Source: a virus. From it: a stretch of DNA of 62,651 nucleotides. A program made the translations under genes and the position numbers. Numbering within the stretch: the stretch's first letter is position 1; every line of letters starts with the position of its first letter. The stretch spans positions 1 through 62,651 of IMG/VR virus record IMGVR_UViG_3300031999_000017. One strand, given 5' to 3'. The notes under the pieces are model-generated. The model worked only from the letters and a program-made list of their open reading frames with translations. It ran no database searches and was not told the DNA's origin. Below are positions 1 to 7,444 of this stretch, one piece after another.

Positions 1-14
1 AGGGAGGGGGATAT
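1..14. repeat. 14-bp inverted repeat, left copy
   Basis: The first 14 bases (AGGGAGGGGGATAT) are the exact reverse complement of 62325-62338. If the molecule is circular or circularly permuted, the two copies flank the GC-rich non-coding right end. The G runs (including a run of seven at 20-26) could also form a G-quadruplex. It could be a chance match of low-complexity purine DNA. Confidence 0.55.
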
Positions 15-74
15 ATAAGGGGGGGTAAAGAAAAAGCGGCTTAAAATCGCCTAAAAACCTGCGTAATATTTTTA

Positions 75-101
75 TTGTATTTTTTTTAAGAAATAAATTT
101 G
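75..101 (+). promoter_or_regulatory. predicted Bacteroidota promoter for the left rightward cluster
   Basis: A TTG at 75-77 and TAAATTTG at 94-101 fit the Bacteroidota primary-sigma pattern TTG-N17-23-TAnnTTTG, although the 16-base spacer is slightly short. A TGCGTAA site (60-66) lies just upstream. Transcription would start near 108, leaving a leader of about 125 bases full of GTAA repeats before the first gene. Confidence 0.5.
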
Positions 102-110
102 GAAGCAACT

Positions 111-232
111 GTAACAATCCGTAATATTGCATAACAAAACGAAACAAGCAATTCGTAACAATTAGATATATTTAGTAACATTACGATACAACATTTCGTA
201 ACATTTTGTAATAATAAGTAACATTTCGTAAA
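111..232 (+). repeat. GTAACA iteron-like array
   Basis: GTAACA occurs at 111, 155, 175, 198 and 218, and related GTAA words at 121, 208 and 228. From 198 on, GTA recurs every 10 bases, so the copies lie on one face of the helix. The array fills the space between the predicted promoter and the first gene. Protein-binding iterons of an origin or an operator array are the natural readings; none can be proven from sequence alone. Confidence 0.55.
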
Positions 233-454
233 ATGGGAAAATTTGATAAAAAAGAGGCTTGCGAGTATTGCGAGGAAAAAATGGAAGCAACATACAGGAA
301 TAAAAGATTTTGTTCTGCAAGATGCAGGGTGTATTGGAATAGGGAAAACAAAATGCTAACACAAGCGCCGCCAGTAGAAACAAAAAACGATTCTAAAAAA
401 GAGCTGGCCGGCTGGGAAAAATTAAGAAACAAAAGATTAGGTTTAAATAAGTAA
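233..454 (+). CDS. small zinc-finger protein
   Basis: A 73-aa basic protein. Near the N-terminus it has two Cys pairs, CEYC (about residues 10-13) and CSARC (about 28-32), separated by a short hairpin rich in basic and aromatic residues. This is the shape of a treble-clef or zinc-ribbon finger, as in many small phage and bacterial proteins that bind nucleic acid. The C-terminal half is charged and probably flexible. It is the first gene of the left rightward cluster, directly after the GTAA repeat array. Zinc binding is well supported by the Cys spacing; the target is unknown. Confidence 0.75.
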   Translation: MGKFDKKEACEYCEEKMEATYRNKRFCSARCRVYWNRENKMLTQAPPVETKNDSKKELAGWEKLRNKRLGLNK

Positions 455-457
455 AAA

Positions 458-694
458 ATGAAACTATACAAACTTTTAGAAAGCGATGGGTATGGTTATT
501 TTAATTTACATACCGGCGGATTAGATAAAAAGACTGCTGAAGAAATGAGAAATGACCATGCAGAAACTTTCCCAGATTCAGATTGGATTATTGAGGAAGA
601 TGATGAATACGAAAAAAACAATGAGTTTAGGAACGTATCAAGAGAAGCTTGTGATGGGTGGGAAGATATTTATCCAGACAGAAACGATTATTAA
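458..694 (+). CDS. small acidic hypothetical protein
   Basis: A 78-aa, strongly acidic protein with stretches such as IIEEDDEYEKN and many aromatic residues. It starts three bases after the zinc-finger gene stops, in the same direction, so the two are probably co-transcribed. I recognise no family. Small acidic early phage proteins are often DNA mimics or inhibitors of host enzymes, but nothing in this sequence shows that here. Confidence 0.7.
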   Translation: MKLYKLLESDGYGYFNLHTGGLDKKTAEEMRNDHAETFPDSDWIIEEDDEYEKNNEFRNVSREACDGWEDIYPDRNDY

Positions 695-709
695 TAAAAA
701 ATAAACACT

Positions 710-913
710 ATGACAGCAATCCAGTGGTTAAAAGACCAGTATATGAAAGCAGACGAGCCTGCGGAGGTTTTAAAAATATTATTAGCTTTTGAGGAAGCAA
801 TAAAATTGGAAAAGCAACAGATAATAGATGCTTATAACAAATCTTTTGAATTAAGAGATAAGCCATATTCAACAGCAGAAAAATACTATCAAGAAACATT
901 TAAAAAAGATTAA
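710..913 (+). CDS. small early protein, WL/IIDAY/YYQE family, copy 1
   Basis: A 67-aa, mostly helical protein. It starts MTAIQWL, has a central KQQIIDAY and ends in a KYYQETFKK tail. The next gene repeats the plan (MTSIEWL, KQEIIDA, QYYQEKFK), and the gene at 1767 shares the C-terminal half. Proteins built this way are common in phages of Bacteroidota; the function is unknown. The start is an ATG with an A-rich leader, 15 bases after the previous stop. Confidence 0.7.
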   Translation: MTAIQWLKDQYMKADEPAEVLKILLAFEEAIKLEKQQIIDAYNKSFELRDKPYSTAEKYYQETFKKD

Positions 914-915
914 TT

Positions 916-1134
916 ATGACATCAATAGAATGGTTAATAGAAGAAATAGAGCCTTATGCAACAAGTAAATTTAGAGATACATTTAAACAAATAATCCATT
1001 TAGCCAAAGAAATGCACAAGCAAGAGATAATAGATGCTGTGGATTCCAATTTTACTTATTCTAATAATGAATATCCTACTTTGGGAGAACAATACTATCA
1101 AGAAAAATTTAAAACTAAAAAACAATTAAAATGA
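916..1134 (+). CDS. small early protein, WL/IIDAY/YYQE family, copy 2
   Basis: A 72-aa paralogue of the preceding gene: it keeps the MTxIxWL start, a helical AKEMHKQEIIDA core and the EQYYQEKFK end. It begins two bases after copy 1 stops and overlaps the next gene by four bases (ATGA), so translation is probably coupled. Divergence from copy 1 is large outside the motifs, which points to an old duplication rather than a recent one. Function unknown. Confidence 0.7.
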   Translation: MTSIEWLIEEIEPYATSKFRDTFKQIIHLAKEMHKQEIIDAVDSNFTYSNNEYPTLGEQYYQEKFKTKKQLK

Positions 1135-1358
1135 AAAAAACAATTATCGGATTAGCTATTATCCTATCAATAGCAAGTTGTAAAAAAGAAAAAGTATGTA
1201 ACTGTGGTTTAGTTGTAAGCGATGATCCAGCAAATTATTCTGTTGTAATTAGAAACGGTTGTAGCGGAAATGAAAAAACATTTTATCTTACTGCTGGGGA
1301 CTGGATGAACGCATTTGTGGGCAGCGACTATTGTATTACTAACGAAAAAAGCTGGTAA
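1131..1358 (+). CDS. small predicted lipoprotein
   Basis: A 75-aa protein with a typical lipoprotein signal: MKK, a short hydrophobic stretch and a lipobox-like SIASC with Cys17. The mature part holds further Cys residues (the CNC pair, an NGC and a DYC) and may be disulfide-bonded. It would sit in a host membrane facing the periplasm or the surface. Small phage lipoproteins made early often block superinfection, for example by masking a receptor; that role is inference only. It overlaps the previous gene by four bases and ends one base before the next start. Confidence 0.7.
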   Translation: MKKTIIGLAIILSIASCKKEKVCNCGLVVSDDPANYSVVIRNGCSGNEKTFYLTAGDWMNAFVGSDYCITNEKSW

Positions 1359-1359
1359 A

Positions 1360-1557
1360 ATGGATAAAATATTTAAAACTGAAGAAGAAGCAGTTAAATG
1401 GATAGCAAATAATGTCCCCTTTGCAGTAAAACCAAAAAAGATAGCAAAAACTAAATTTATATATCCATTTGCAACTTACCACGCACACGATCAAGTTGTA
1501 AATTCATTAGGTAAAAGCTTATTCAAATATCAAGAAGAGCAAACACAACAACAATAA
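1360..1557 (+). CDS. hypothetical protein
   Basis: A 65-aa protein starting MDKIFKTEEEAVKWI. I chose the ATG at 1360 rather than the earlier in-frame ATG at 1315, because the earlier one lies inside the lipoprotein gene whereas 1360 follows its stop by one base. Sequence is mixed alpha/beta with a Gln-rich tail (EEQTQQQ). No family recognised; it belongs to the left early cluster. Confidence 0.6.
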   Translation: MDKIFKTEEEAVKWIANNVPFAVKPKKIAKTKFIYPFATYHAHDQVVNSLGKSLFKYQEEQTQQQ

Positions 1558-1582
1558 TTATAAACAATTAAAAATCAAAAAA

Positions 1583-1762
1583 ATGGCAACAGAACACAAA
1601 ATTGAAATTACTTACAAAGAAGAAAATGGATCTATCCAAGTACAAATGAACTCCGATGGCCTATCGCCATACACATTAATTGGAGTTTTTGAGCACTTTA
1701 TAGGTAGAATCAAAAAAAGATTGGATGGAACAGATGTAGAACTTATTAATCAAGAAAATTAA
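1583..1762 (+). CDS. hypothetical protein
   Basis: A 59-aa frame running from ATG at 1583 to TAA at 1762 and filling an otherwise empty gap. The leader is A-rich and includes AACAATTAAAAA, a variant of the AACC-type leader seen before other genes of this phage. The protein starts MATEHKIEITYKEENG and looks like a short beta hairpin followed by a helix (LIGVFEHFIGRIKKRL). No family recognised. Confidence 0.65.
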   Translation: MATEHKIEITYKEENGSIQVQMNSDGLSPYTLIGVFEHFIGRIKKRLDGTDVELINQEN

Positions 1763-1766
1763 AATC

Positions 1767-2039
1767 ATGAAAACTGCATTAGAAAAAGCAATTGAAGATT
1801 TAAAAGGTTACAAAACCTTTAGCGATAAATTGGATATAAAATTTGCTTGCATATTGCTTGAAAGCTATTTGGCTCAAGAAACAGAACAAATTAAGCAAGC
1901 TTTTATTGATGGCGAAGCAAATGTATGGGACAGACATCGCGATGAAAATTATTTTGAATTTGAAAACCCGGAAGATTATTTAAAAAAAACATTTAAAAAC
2001 AAAAAAGATGAAAAAAATAGTAATTATTCTACTTTGTAA
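1767..2039 (+). CDS. small early protein related to the 710/916 family
   Basis: A 90-aa helical protein. Its second half (IKQAFIDGEAN, then a PEDYLKKTFK end) matches the IIDA...YYQExFK layout of the proteins at 710 and 916, so I read it as a third, more diverged member. It begins four bases after the previous stop. Its last 32 bases overlap the start of the next gene, which begins in another frame at 2008. Function unknown. Confidence 0.65.
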   Translation: MKTALEKAIEDLKGYKTFSDKLDIKFACILLESYLAQETEQIKQAFIDGEANVWDRHRDENYFEFENPEDYLKKTFKNKKDEKNSNYSTL

Positions 2040-2559
2040 TTTATTTACAATTTGCTCTTTTGGGCAAGAATTTATGGGAATTAAAGTTGATGGAGATTTA
2101 AAAACCGTAGTTGATAAGTTTATTAATAAGGGATTTAAAATAACATACACAGAAGTTCCAAATGTTACAACGGCTGTTGGGTATTATTCCGGCACTCTGT
2201 TTGAAGTAAACATTGTTTCAACTCCTATTTCTAAAAAAGTTTGGAAGTTTGCTGTTTATTTGCCAAAAAAATATGATTGGTACACATTGAAATCAGAATA
2301 TACAAGCTATAGATCAAGTCTTATAGAAAAGTATGGCTTGCCAAGAAACACCTATACTGGTTTTGCTAGCCCTTATTATGAAGGTGATGGATATGAGTTT
2401 TCGGCAGTTAGAAACAATAAATGTAGCTATTCTACTGTTTGGGACGATATGTCAATAGAAATTTCTCAATTTTCACAAGTTAGAATATCTTATGAAAATA
2501 CAGTAAATTCTGCCATATATGATTCTGAAAAAAACAATATTAATCAAACGATATTTTAA
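2008..2559 (+). CDS. secreted hypothetical protein with Bacteroidota-type signal peptide
   Basis: A 183-aa protein with an N-terminal signal peptide: MKK, a hydrophobic core (IVIILLCNLFTI) and a CSFGQ end typical of Bacteroidota exported proteins, cleaved before Gln. The mature part is beta-rich and begins FMGIKVDGDLKT, a motif I associate with secreted Bacteroidota proteins. It therefore resembles a captured host gene more than a virion protein. It starts inside the previous gene, 32 bases before that gene ends. Exported to the periplasm or beyond; function unknown. Confidence 0.7.
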   Translation: MKKIVIILLCNLFTICSFGQEFMGIKVDGDLKTVVDKFINKGFKITYTEVPNVTTAVGYYSGTLFEVNIVSTPISKKVWKFAVYLPKKYDWYTLKSEYTSYRSSLIEKYGLPRNTYTGFASPYYEGDGYEFSAVRNNKCSYSTVWDDMSIEISQFSQVRISYENTVNSAIYDSEKNNINQTIF

Positions 2560-2561
2560 TA

Positions 2562-2828
2562 ATGGAAAGAACAAAATTAGATGAAATTATTGATCAATGT
2601 CCAGAAGCTTCTTTTTTAAAAGCGGATGGTTATGATGATTGTGTTTTGGGTTATGAATACAACTGGGATGGTAATATGAGGCTTATTTATCCAGTTAAAG
2701 CCATACTTAATAAAATGGTAAGCGAAGATGAAATGAGCGAAGAAGATGCAATTGGGCATTTTGAATTTAATATGAGGGGCGGATATGTTGGAGAACAAAC
2801 CCCTATTTGGTGTCAAGACGATTTTTAA
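2562..2828 (+). CDS. conserved small phage protein (GExTPIW family)
   Basis: An 88-aa acidic protein. The pattern VLGYEYNWDGNMRLIY, a helical segment with MSEEDAIGHFEFN and the ending GGYVGEQTPIWC matches a small protein found across many tailed phages, usually in early accessory regions. Its role is not known to me. It starts two bases after the secreted protein gene stops, with no leader motif, so it is probably translated from the same message. Confidence 0.75.
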   Translation: MERTKLDEIIDQCPEASFLKADGYDDCVLGYEYNWDGNMRLIYPVKAILNKMVSEDEMSEEDAIGHFEFNMRGGYVGEQTPIWCQDDF

Positions 2829-2836
2829 TAAACAAT

Positions 2837-3178
2837 ATGGAAAGATTTACAGATAATACGTATTCATTAGCTAAGGCCTTACATCACATAAACATAGCTA
2901 AAATGTATTTTGAGGACATACGTACCGGCACTTCTGGTGAAGTAAAAAATGTGTTTAACCAGTACATTTTAAGGTGTGATTGGATAATGGATAACATGAA
3001 GTGCCGGCTTACAGAAGAAAATAGAGAAGCACTAAAAAAAGAATTGGAAGATTCTATTTCTTTTGAAGCAATAAACGATCAGCTAGTTCGTTTGACGAGC
3101 GAACAAAGGGCTTTTGTAGAAAATATTATTTTGGCTATGGCTTCTGGAGAAGAAGTAAAAATAGTAAACAATGAATAA
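2837..3178 (+). CDS. hypothetical helical protein
   Basis: A 113-aa protein that appears almost fully helical, with a Lys/Glu-rich central helix (TEENREALKKELEDS). I chose ATG 2837 because it lies after the previous gene's stop; the longer frame from 2807 would run back into that gene. It overlaps the next gene by eight bases. No family recognised. Confidence 0.7.
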   Translation: MERFTDNTYSLAKALHHINIAKMYFEDIRTGTSGEVKNVFNQYILRCDWIMDNMKCRLTEENREALKKELEDSISFEAINDQLVRLTSEQRAFVENIILAMASGEEVKIVNNE

Positions 3179-3413
3179 CGATTGGGCTAATTATAGTTTT
3201 GGCAAATACAAAAAAGCAAAGTACAAACTTTATGTAAATAATCAAGTTGCTTATTCTTTTGTAACTACTCTTAGAAGCGAAGAAGAGTGTGTTGATTTAT
3301 TAAAAAAAATGGCAATTAATGCAGTTAGCAAATACACAAAAAGTTTTTCAATAACAAAAACGATTGAAGGAGATACGACCACGCTTTATATTGGATCGGT
3401 AAAAGGAATGTAG
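3171..3413 (+). CDS. hypothetical protein, last gene of left cluster
   Basis: An 80-aa basic, beta-rich protein (WANYSFGKYKKAKYKLY at the start, ending TTLYIGSVKGM). It overlaps the previous gene by eight bases. It is the last rightward gene before a convergent leftward gene only 22 bases away. No hairpin terminator is obvious in that gap, only T-rich sequence. Function unknown. Confidence 0.7.
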   Translation: MNNDWANYSFGKYKKAKYKLYVNNQVAYSFVTTLRSEEECVDLLKKMAINAVSKYTKSFSITKTIEGDTTTLYIGSVKGM

Positions 3414-3435
3414 TGTAAAAAACATTATTTATATT

Positions 3436-3690
3436 TTAAGGTATTTTTTTTTCTTCTATTAATATATTTTGATCTGATCCATTTTCCATTACACTTAATC
3501 TGTTTTTTTTTAATTCTACTTTTACGTTTTTAAGTATAAATGGGTATTCTGATACTTTGCAAACTAAATATCCATATATGTCTGAAATCAAAAATTGATA
3601 AGATCCTTCATTATTTAAAGCCGCTATTACTGCGGCATATTTATTTAATACGCCGGGTTTATAAAAAGTAATAGTAAGCTCTGTTTTCAT
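3436..3690 (-). CDS. hypothetical protein at end of replication block
   Basis: An 84-aa protein with a likely beta-sandwich pattern (MKTELTITFYKPG, then YGYLVCKVSEYPF). It is the last gene of the leftward replication block, one base after the preceding stop, so it is probably co-transcribed with the nuclease and primase genes. No family recognised. Confidence 0.65.
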   Translation of the reverse strand: MKTELTITFYKPGVLNKYAAVIAALNNEGSYQFLISDIYGYLVCKVSEYPFILKNVKVELKKNRLSVMENGSDQNILIEEKKIP

Positions 3691-3691
3691 T

Positions 3692-3874
3692 TTAAATATG
3701 TAATTTAAAAAGCAAAACCAATAAAATAACTGTAAACAAAGCTATTAAAATTATAGCAAAAAGGTTTGCTTTTTCTATTTCTTTGATTTCGTCTGTTTTG
3801 TTGTAGTATTTTTTTAATCTTTCAGCTTGTTCTTTTTGTTCTTTAGTTTCACTAATAAATTGTTTTTGTGCCAT
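3692..3874 (-). CDS. small tail-anchored membrane protein
   Basis: A 60-aa protein starting MAQKQFISETKEQKEQ: a charged helical N-terminal half, then one C-terminal membrane segment (about residues 38-57, NLFAIILIALFTVILLVLLF). I prefer the ATG at 3874 over one at 3907, because 3907 lies inside the upstream nuclease gene while 3874 follows its stop by ten bases. The charged part would face the cytoplasm. Role unknown. Confidence 0.65.
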   Translation of the reverse strand: MAQKQFISETKEQKEQAERLKKYYNKTDEIKEIEKANLFAIILIALFTVILLVLLFKLHI

Positions 3875-3884
3875 GGGTTTTGTT

Positions 3885-4484
3885 TTATTTTTTAAATTTA
3901 ATGTCAACTATTTGAAGTTTTGCTCTAATTGCTATTAGCATTTGCTTTAATTCGTCTCTTGACCATTTACAAACTTTTTTTGAATCTTCTAATAAGTCCA
4001 TTACTACTCCCGGGTGTTCTAATTCTAAATTTACAGCAAACATACCAAGCTCTCCTTGATTATACTGGTTACATGTTTTACACTGGGGGCGTAAATTTCT
4101 TAAATCCCAACGTAAAAAAAGATTTACCCTTGAAACAAAATGTCCGCAATCCATTATTTTCCAATCAGACATTTGCGCACAAGTAAAACATTTAGTAACG
4201 CCGTATTTATCTGCTTCTTTTTTTCTAACATACTGGCTAAATGCTATATCAAGGTCTTTAATCAAAAAAGCTTTTTCTGCATTAAAATAATTGCCAGACT
4301 TAGATTGTGTTTTATGAAGATCTCTTGATATTGCCTTTGTTTTTGCTTTTGTAATTTGAACTTTTGTTTTCTGTTTGTTCCTGCACTTTAAACAATACAA
4401 ATTTCTTCCAACTTTTACGCAATTGGTGTCTTTTTCATTACAATCCGGGCTACTACAATTTCCAAATTTAGTTTTCGGTATCAT
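3885..4484 (-). CDS. NinG-like recombination nuclease
   Basis: A 199-aa protein with two Cys-rich parts. The N-terminus (about residues 8-36) carries CSSPDC and CLKC, a zinc knuckle. The second half has CFTC, DCGHF, and then RWDLRNLRPQCKTCN, the HNH-like zinc-bound core of the lambda NinG/Rap family, which cuts branched recombination intermediates. Length near 200 aa fits NinG. It lies 15 bases after the primase-helicase gene and in the same direction, which fits a role in phage recombination. A generic HNH endonuclease is the alternative. Confidence 0.8.
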   Translation of the reverse strand: MIPKTKFGNCSSPDCNEKDTNCVKVGRNLYCLKCRNKQKTKVQITKAKTKAISRDLHKTQSKSGNYFNAEKAFLIKDLDIAFSQYVRKKEADKYGVTKCFTCAQMSDWKIMDCGHFVSRVNLFLRWDLRNLRPQCKTCNQYNQGELGMFAVNLELEHPGVVMDLLEDSKKVCKWSRDELKQMLIAIRAKLQIVDIKFKK

Positions 4485-4499
4485 TGCTGTTTTTTATTA

Positions 4500-6551
4500 T
4501 TAAAAATCAACTCCTGTTTCTGCCGGCCGCCATCCGCTTGTTTTATTATCTAATTTTATTTCTTGCTGCGTTAATTGATTTTTATAATGCCAAGATGCAA
4601 CAGGATCTACTGGATTCCCGCCTTCTTCAAGCCTTTCTAAAAAAGCGCAACCGCCTCTATACATTTCAAACTTTACTGGCATCTCAAGAGATGTGGGCCT
4701 GCCTCCAGTTTCTGTGTCTTTTATCTTACGAACATGTACCTCTGTTACCATCCAGTCTGTAGGGTGCTGTGTAATCCTGTGGATAGTTAAAAAATCGTCT
4801 GCTTTGTTTGCAACCTTTTGTCCTCCTTCTGTGTCTTGTTTATTCGGAGCTGCAACATATTTCTTTTCGGCATCTTTTGTTCTTGCGGCAGCGGTTACTG
4901 CGTGATGATTTACAAACCAGCCAAAATTGTTTTTTTGTCCAAATGCTTTTATTTCGCTTAAAGCTTCATAGTGATATTCGTGCGTATTAAGCTTGCTAAA
5001 TCCACTCAAATCTATTTTCAGAGAGTTATACGGATCTATCATTCCGTAATTATATTTCTTTGATTTAAGCGTCTTTTTAACCATGTTTATAATGTCTTTG
5101 TAATTATACAAATCCTCTTGTGCTTTTATTAAAGCAAAATGTTCTTCTACAAACTTCTTTGCTATTTGATATTCAGTTTCACTCATTGCATATTTACCAG
5201 TTAAGGGCTTCCCCCAGTAAAACTGTATCATCTTTCTCATAAAAGCACCAAGTGTATTTTCGCTTGAAAATATAATACCCTTCCAACCATGGTGCATTGC
5301 AGCAAGTAAGCATAAATACCAAGTAAAAACAGACTTTCCGGTGTTATCTATACCATTAGTCATAACCAAGTTGCCTTCTTTAAAAAGGAAATATTCATCA
5401 AGCGATGGACTTCCGGTAGTAAGGCCCATTTGTAGCGTGCCATCTCTTACTGATTGTAAATAACTATCATAATCTTCCGGCTTTGCCAAAAAAGAATAAT
5501 CTTCATCATCTACATTCACGCGAGAAGTAATAACCCTTGTACTTGTGGCTTCTTTTTTAACTTCTTCTCTATCTCCATAACCCATTTCGTAAAGCTTTCT
5601 ACTAGCCTCCGTAAAATCCTTGTTACACTCAAGAACAGCAAAAACCGCATACGGTAAATATGCTTTTTCTGGCTCAAATTCAGAACTAGTAGTAAACACA
5701 CTAAACCATTTCTTATTTTCATCATAGTTTCCAGAAGATTGAGAAGAGGCTTGACCGGGCCTTAAAAAAATAGTTTTTTGTCCCTGTCTTTTTACAACCT
5801 TCCACCCGTTGTTTTGTAACAAACCAACTACATCTCCACGATTATTGTAATCTTCAAATGGAGACATCCCTTTTATTTTTTTATTAACCACCTTAACCGG
5901 AGCAATAAATTCTTCAACTACTTCGTTAAATTGACGAGCAATTCCAAGAAGCAAATCCCTTTCTTCTGGAGTTACTTCTGTAATGCTGTAAAAATCGCCA
6001 TGAATTAACCCATACCCAACGGACGGATAACAGACGATTTGGCCGCCCAAACCCCTTGTCTCTATAAGAACCCTTACCTTGTCATTTATCTTTGATTTTT
6101 GGGCTGTTTTAGAAGCTTCTGCATGGTCTTTGCCTTTTGTAACCTCTGCTTCGTATGTTTTATCGTAAGTTTCTTGTTTTTCTTCGTCCGTTGTTGCCCT
6201 GTTTGCTAATTTTGTATTTCCACCAATATTTAAACATCGGTAAATAAAATGATAGCCTCCATTTTTTGTTTTTTGAACAACAAGCTTTGCGAGTAAATTA
6301 GAATCAAGCTCATGGATTAACCTTTTGTAGTTTTCATAAAGCTTACCATCAAGGCTGTATTTTTGGTCAATGTCAATAACCTCAATGTTGCCAGAAGGCT
6401 TACCGCAAACTAATCCAACTGCAATACAATTGCTCAAATCGTATTTCTGTGTTGAATTTTGCCAGTCTTTTACTAAAGGTTGCTTCATTGCGTTTACCGG
6501 AATAAACTGCAACCCTTCTATTTCGTGTAATTCTTCACAATTCATAACCAT
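4500..6551 (-). CDS. primase-helicase (AEP primase plus RecA-like ATPase)
   Basis: A 683-aa replication protein. The N-terminal third resembles the primase-polymerase (archaeo-eukaryotic primase) fold: FIPVNAMKQPLVKDWQ, then VIDID near residue 60 as metal ligands, and GGYHFIYRC near 103. The C-terminal half is a RecA/DnaB-like ATPase: Walker A GIDNTGKS near residue 400 and a Walker B-like YGMIDPYNS near 505, followed by NHH, a likely sensor. It would lay primers and unwind DNA at the phage fork. I chose ATG 6551; the frame also opens at a TTG just before it. It overlaps the upstream gene by 17 bases. Confidence 0.85.
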   Translation of the reverse strand: MVMNCEELHEIEGLQFIPVNAMKQPLVKDWQNSTQKYDLSNCIAVGLVCGKPSGNIEVIDIDQKYSLDGKLYENYKRLIHELDSNLLAKLVVQKTKNGGYHFIYRCLNIGGNTKLANRATTDEEKQETYDKTYEAEVTKGKDHAEASKTAQKSKINDKVRVLIETRGLGGQIVCYPSVGYGLIHGDFYSITEVTPEERDLLLGIARQFNEVVEEFIAPVKVVNKKIKGMSPFEDYNNRGDVVGLLQNNGWKVVKRQGQKTIFLRPGQASSQSSGNYDENKKWFSVFTTSSEFEPEKAYLPYAVFAVLECNKDFTEASRKLYEMGYGDREEVKKEATSTRVITSRVNVDDEDYSFLAKPEDYDSYLQSVRDGTLQMGLTTGSPSLDEYFLFKEGNLVMTNGIDNTGKSVFTWYLCLLAAMHHGWKGIIFSSENTLGAFMRKMIQFYWGKPLTGKYAMSETEYQIAKKFVEEHFALIKAQEDLYNYKDIINMVKKTLKSKKYNYGMIDPYNSLKIDLSGFSKLNTHEYHYEALSEIKAFGQKNNFGWFVNHHAVTAAARTKDAEKKYVAAPNKQDTEGGQKVANKADDFLTIHRITQHPTDWMVTEVHVRKIKDTETGGRPTSLEMPVKFEMYRGGCAFLERLEEGGNPVDPVASWHYKNQLTQQEIKLDNKTSGWRPAETGVDF

Positions 6552-7026
6552 CAATTTTGTTTTGTAATTTTCTATCTAATTGAGTTCTTAAAGCCATGTA
6601 ATTAGCAAGAACTTTCGCTATATAATCAACATTTACGCAGCATCCAGTAAAAAAAACAGGATCTATTGTTGCTCCATTTGGATATTTCAACCCCCCCCTT
6701 GCATTAAACCTAAAAGCAAGCAGTATTTCCTCTAAAGTTAAATCCCCATATCCAAAATCTAAAATAAATTTAGTGATTTCTTCAGCAATAAACTTTGCAA
6801 AAAATTCTGTATTGGGCAAAGCACATCCACAAATGGCTGCAACCCTAAGCATTATTTGGTCTATGGCAAGCTTTGTATCATCTTCATCTAGCTGGCTAAA
6901 AGAATACCCAATAAACCTACTATCAACTATTTTCTGTTCCGGTTTGGTTAAATTTGTTGTGCTTGCTAAATCTTTCAGCAAATAACTCTTCCCCTTGTGC
7001 TTTAAAATTTCCGCTAAATTTTCCAT
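6535..7026 (-). CDS. replication-associated conserved protein
   Basis: A 163-aa, mostly helical protein lying directly upstream of and overlapping the primase-helicase gene. It contains FILDFGYGDLTLEEILLAFRFN, a pattern I associate with Bacteroidota phage proteins encoded next to replication genes; a helicase loader or origin factor is possible. The first 104 bases overlap the previous gene in another frame. Assignment rests mainly on position. Confidence 0.6.
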   Translation of the reverse strand: MENLAEILKHKGKSYLLKDLASTTNLTKPEQKIVDSRFIGYSFSQLDEDDTKLAIDQIMLRVAAICGCALPNTEFFAKFIAEEITKFILDFGYGDLTLEEILLAFRFNARGGLKYPNGATIDPVFFTGCCVNVDYIAKVLANYMALRTQLDRKLQNKIDGYEL

Positions 7027-7441
7027 TTTTTTCTTTTTTTAGTTTAACTATATCCTTATCCTTATCCTTATCCTTAATGATTAGATAATCATTACCAAAT
7101 GATTCTGGAATCATTGACATAAGATTATGCTTTTCTAACTCTTTTACTACTGAAATAATAACAGGTCTATTGCTATTTAATGATGTGTATTGAAACTTTA
7201 AAAACTTGGGAATAAACCAATTATTGTCTTTTAAAATTATTCTTCCTTCCGTAAACAATAAAAGATCTTCTTCTGAAACGCTTGTATTACACATTAAATT
7301 CAAAAGCCGAATACTTCTCTTACAAATTCCTGCATGATTACAATTATCCAGTAACCATTGCCAAATGATTCGGTAATCATTACTTAATGATATATACCAA
7401 TCGTCATTCCACTTTTCTGTGTCGGTAAGCCTTTTTGCCAT
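6923..7441 (-). CDS. replication-initiation-like protein with KD repeat
   Basis: A 172-aa protein. Its first about 115 residues (WNDDWYISLSNDYRIIWQWL, then CNHAGICKRS) resemble the N-terminal domain of phage replication proteins that sit before a helicase or loader. This is followed by a highly charged linker KDKDKDKD, coded by four perfect TATCCT units, and a C-terminal tail coded in overlap with the next gene for 104 bases. Located between the XRE regulator and the other replication genes. DNA-binding replication role is inference. Confidence 0.6.
   Translation of the reverse strand: MAKRLTDTEKWNDDWYISLSNDYRIIWQWLLDNCNHAGICKRSIRLLNLMCNTSVSEEDLLLFTEGRIILKDNNWFIPKFLKFQYTSLNSNRPVIISVVKELEKHNLMSMIPESFGNDYLIIKDKDKDKDIVKLKKEKNGKFSGNFKAQGEELFAERFSKHNKFNQTGTENS
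7051..7074. repeat. hexanucleotide repeat (TATCCT)4
   Basis: Four perfect tandem copies of TATCCT inside the coding region of the leftward gene at 6923-7441. Because the unit is six bases, copy-number changes would add or remove Lys-Asp pairs without shifting the frame, so it is a length-variable linker rather than an on/off switch. Confidence 0.8.
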
Positions 7442-7444
7442 TTA

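Noticed and set aside
3414-3435. Terminator between the convergent genes at 3413 and 3436
   Set aside because: Only T-rich sequence is present; no stem of useful length was found.
7051-7074. Phase-variable on/off switch
   Set aside because: The repeat unit is six bases, so length changes keep the reading frame.
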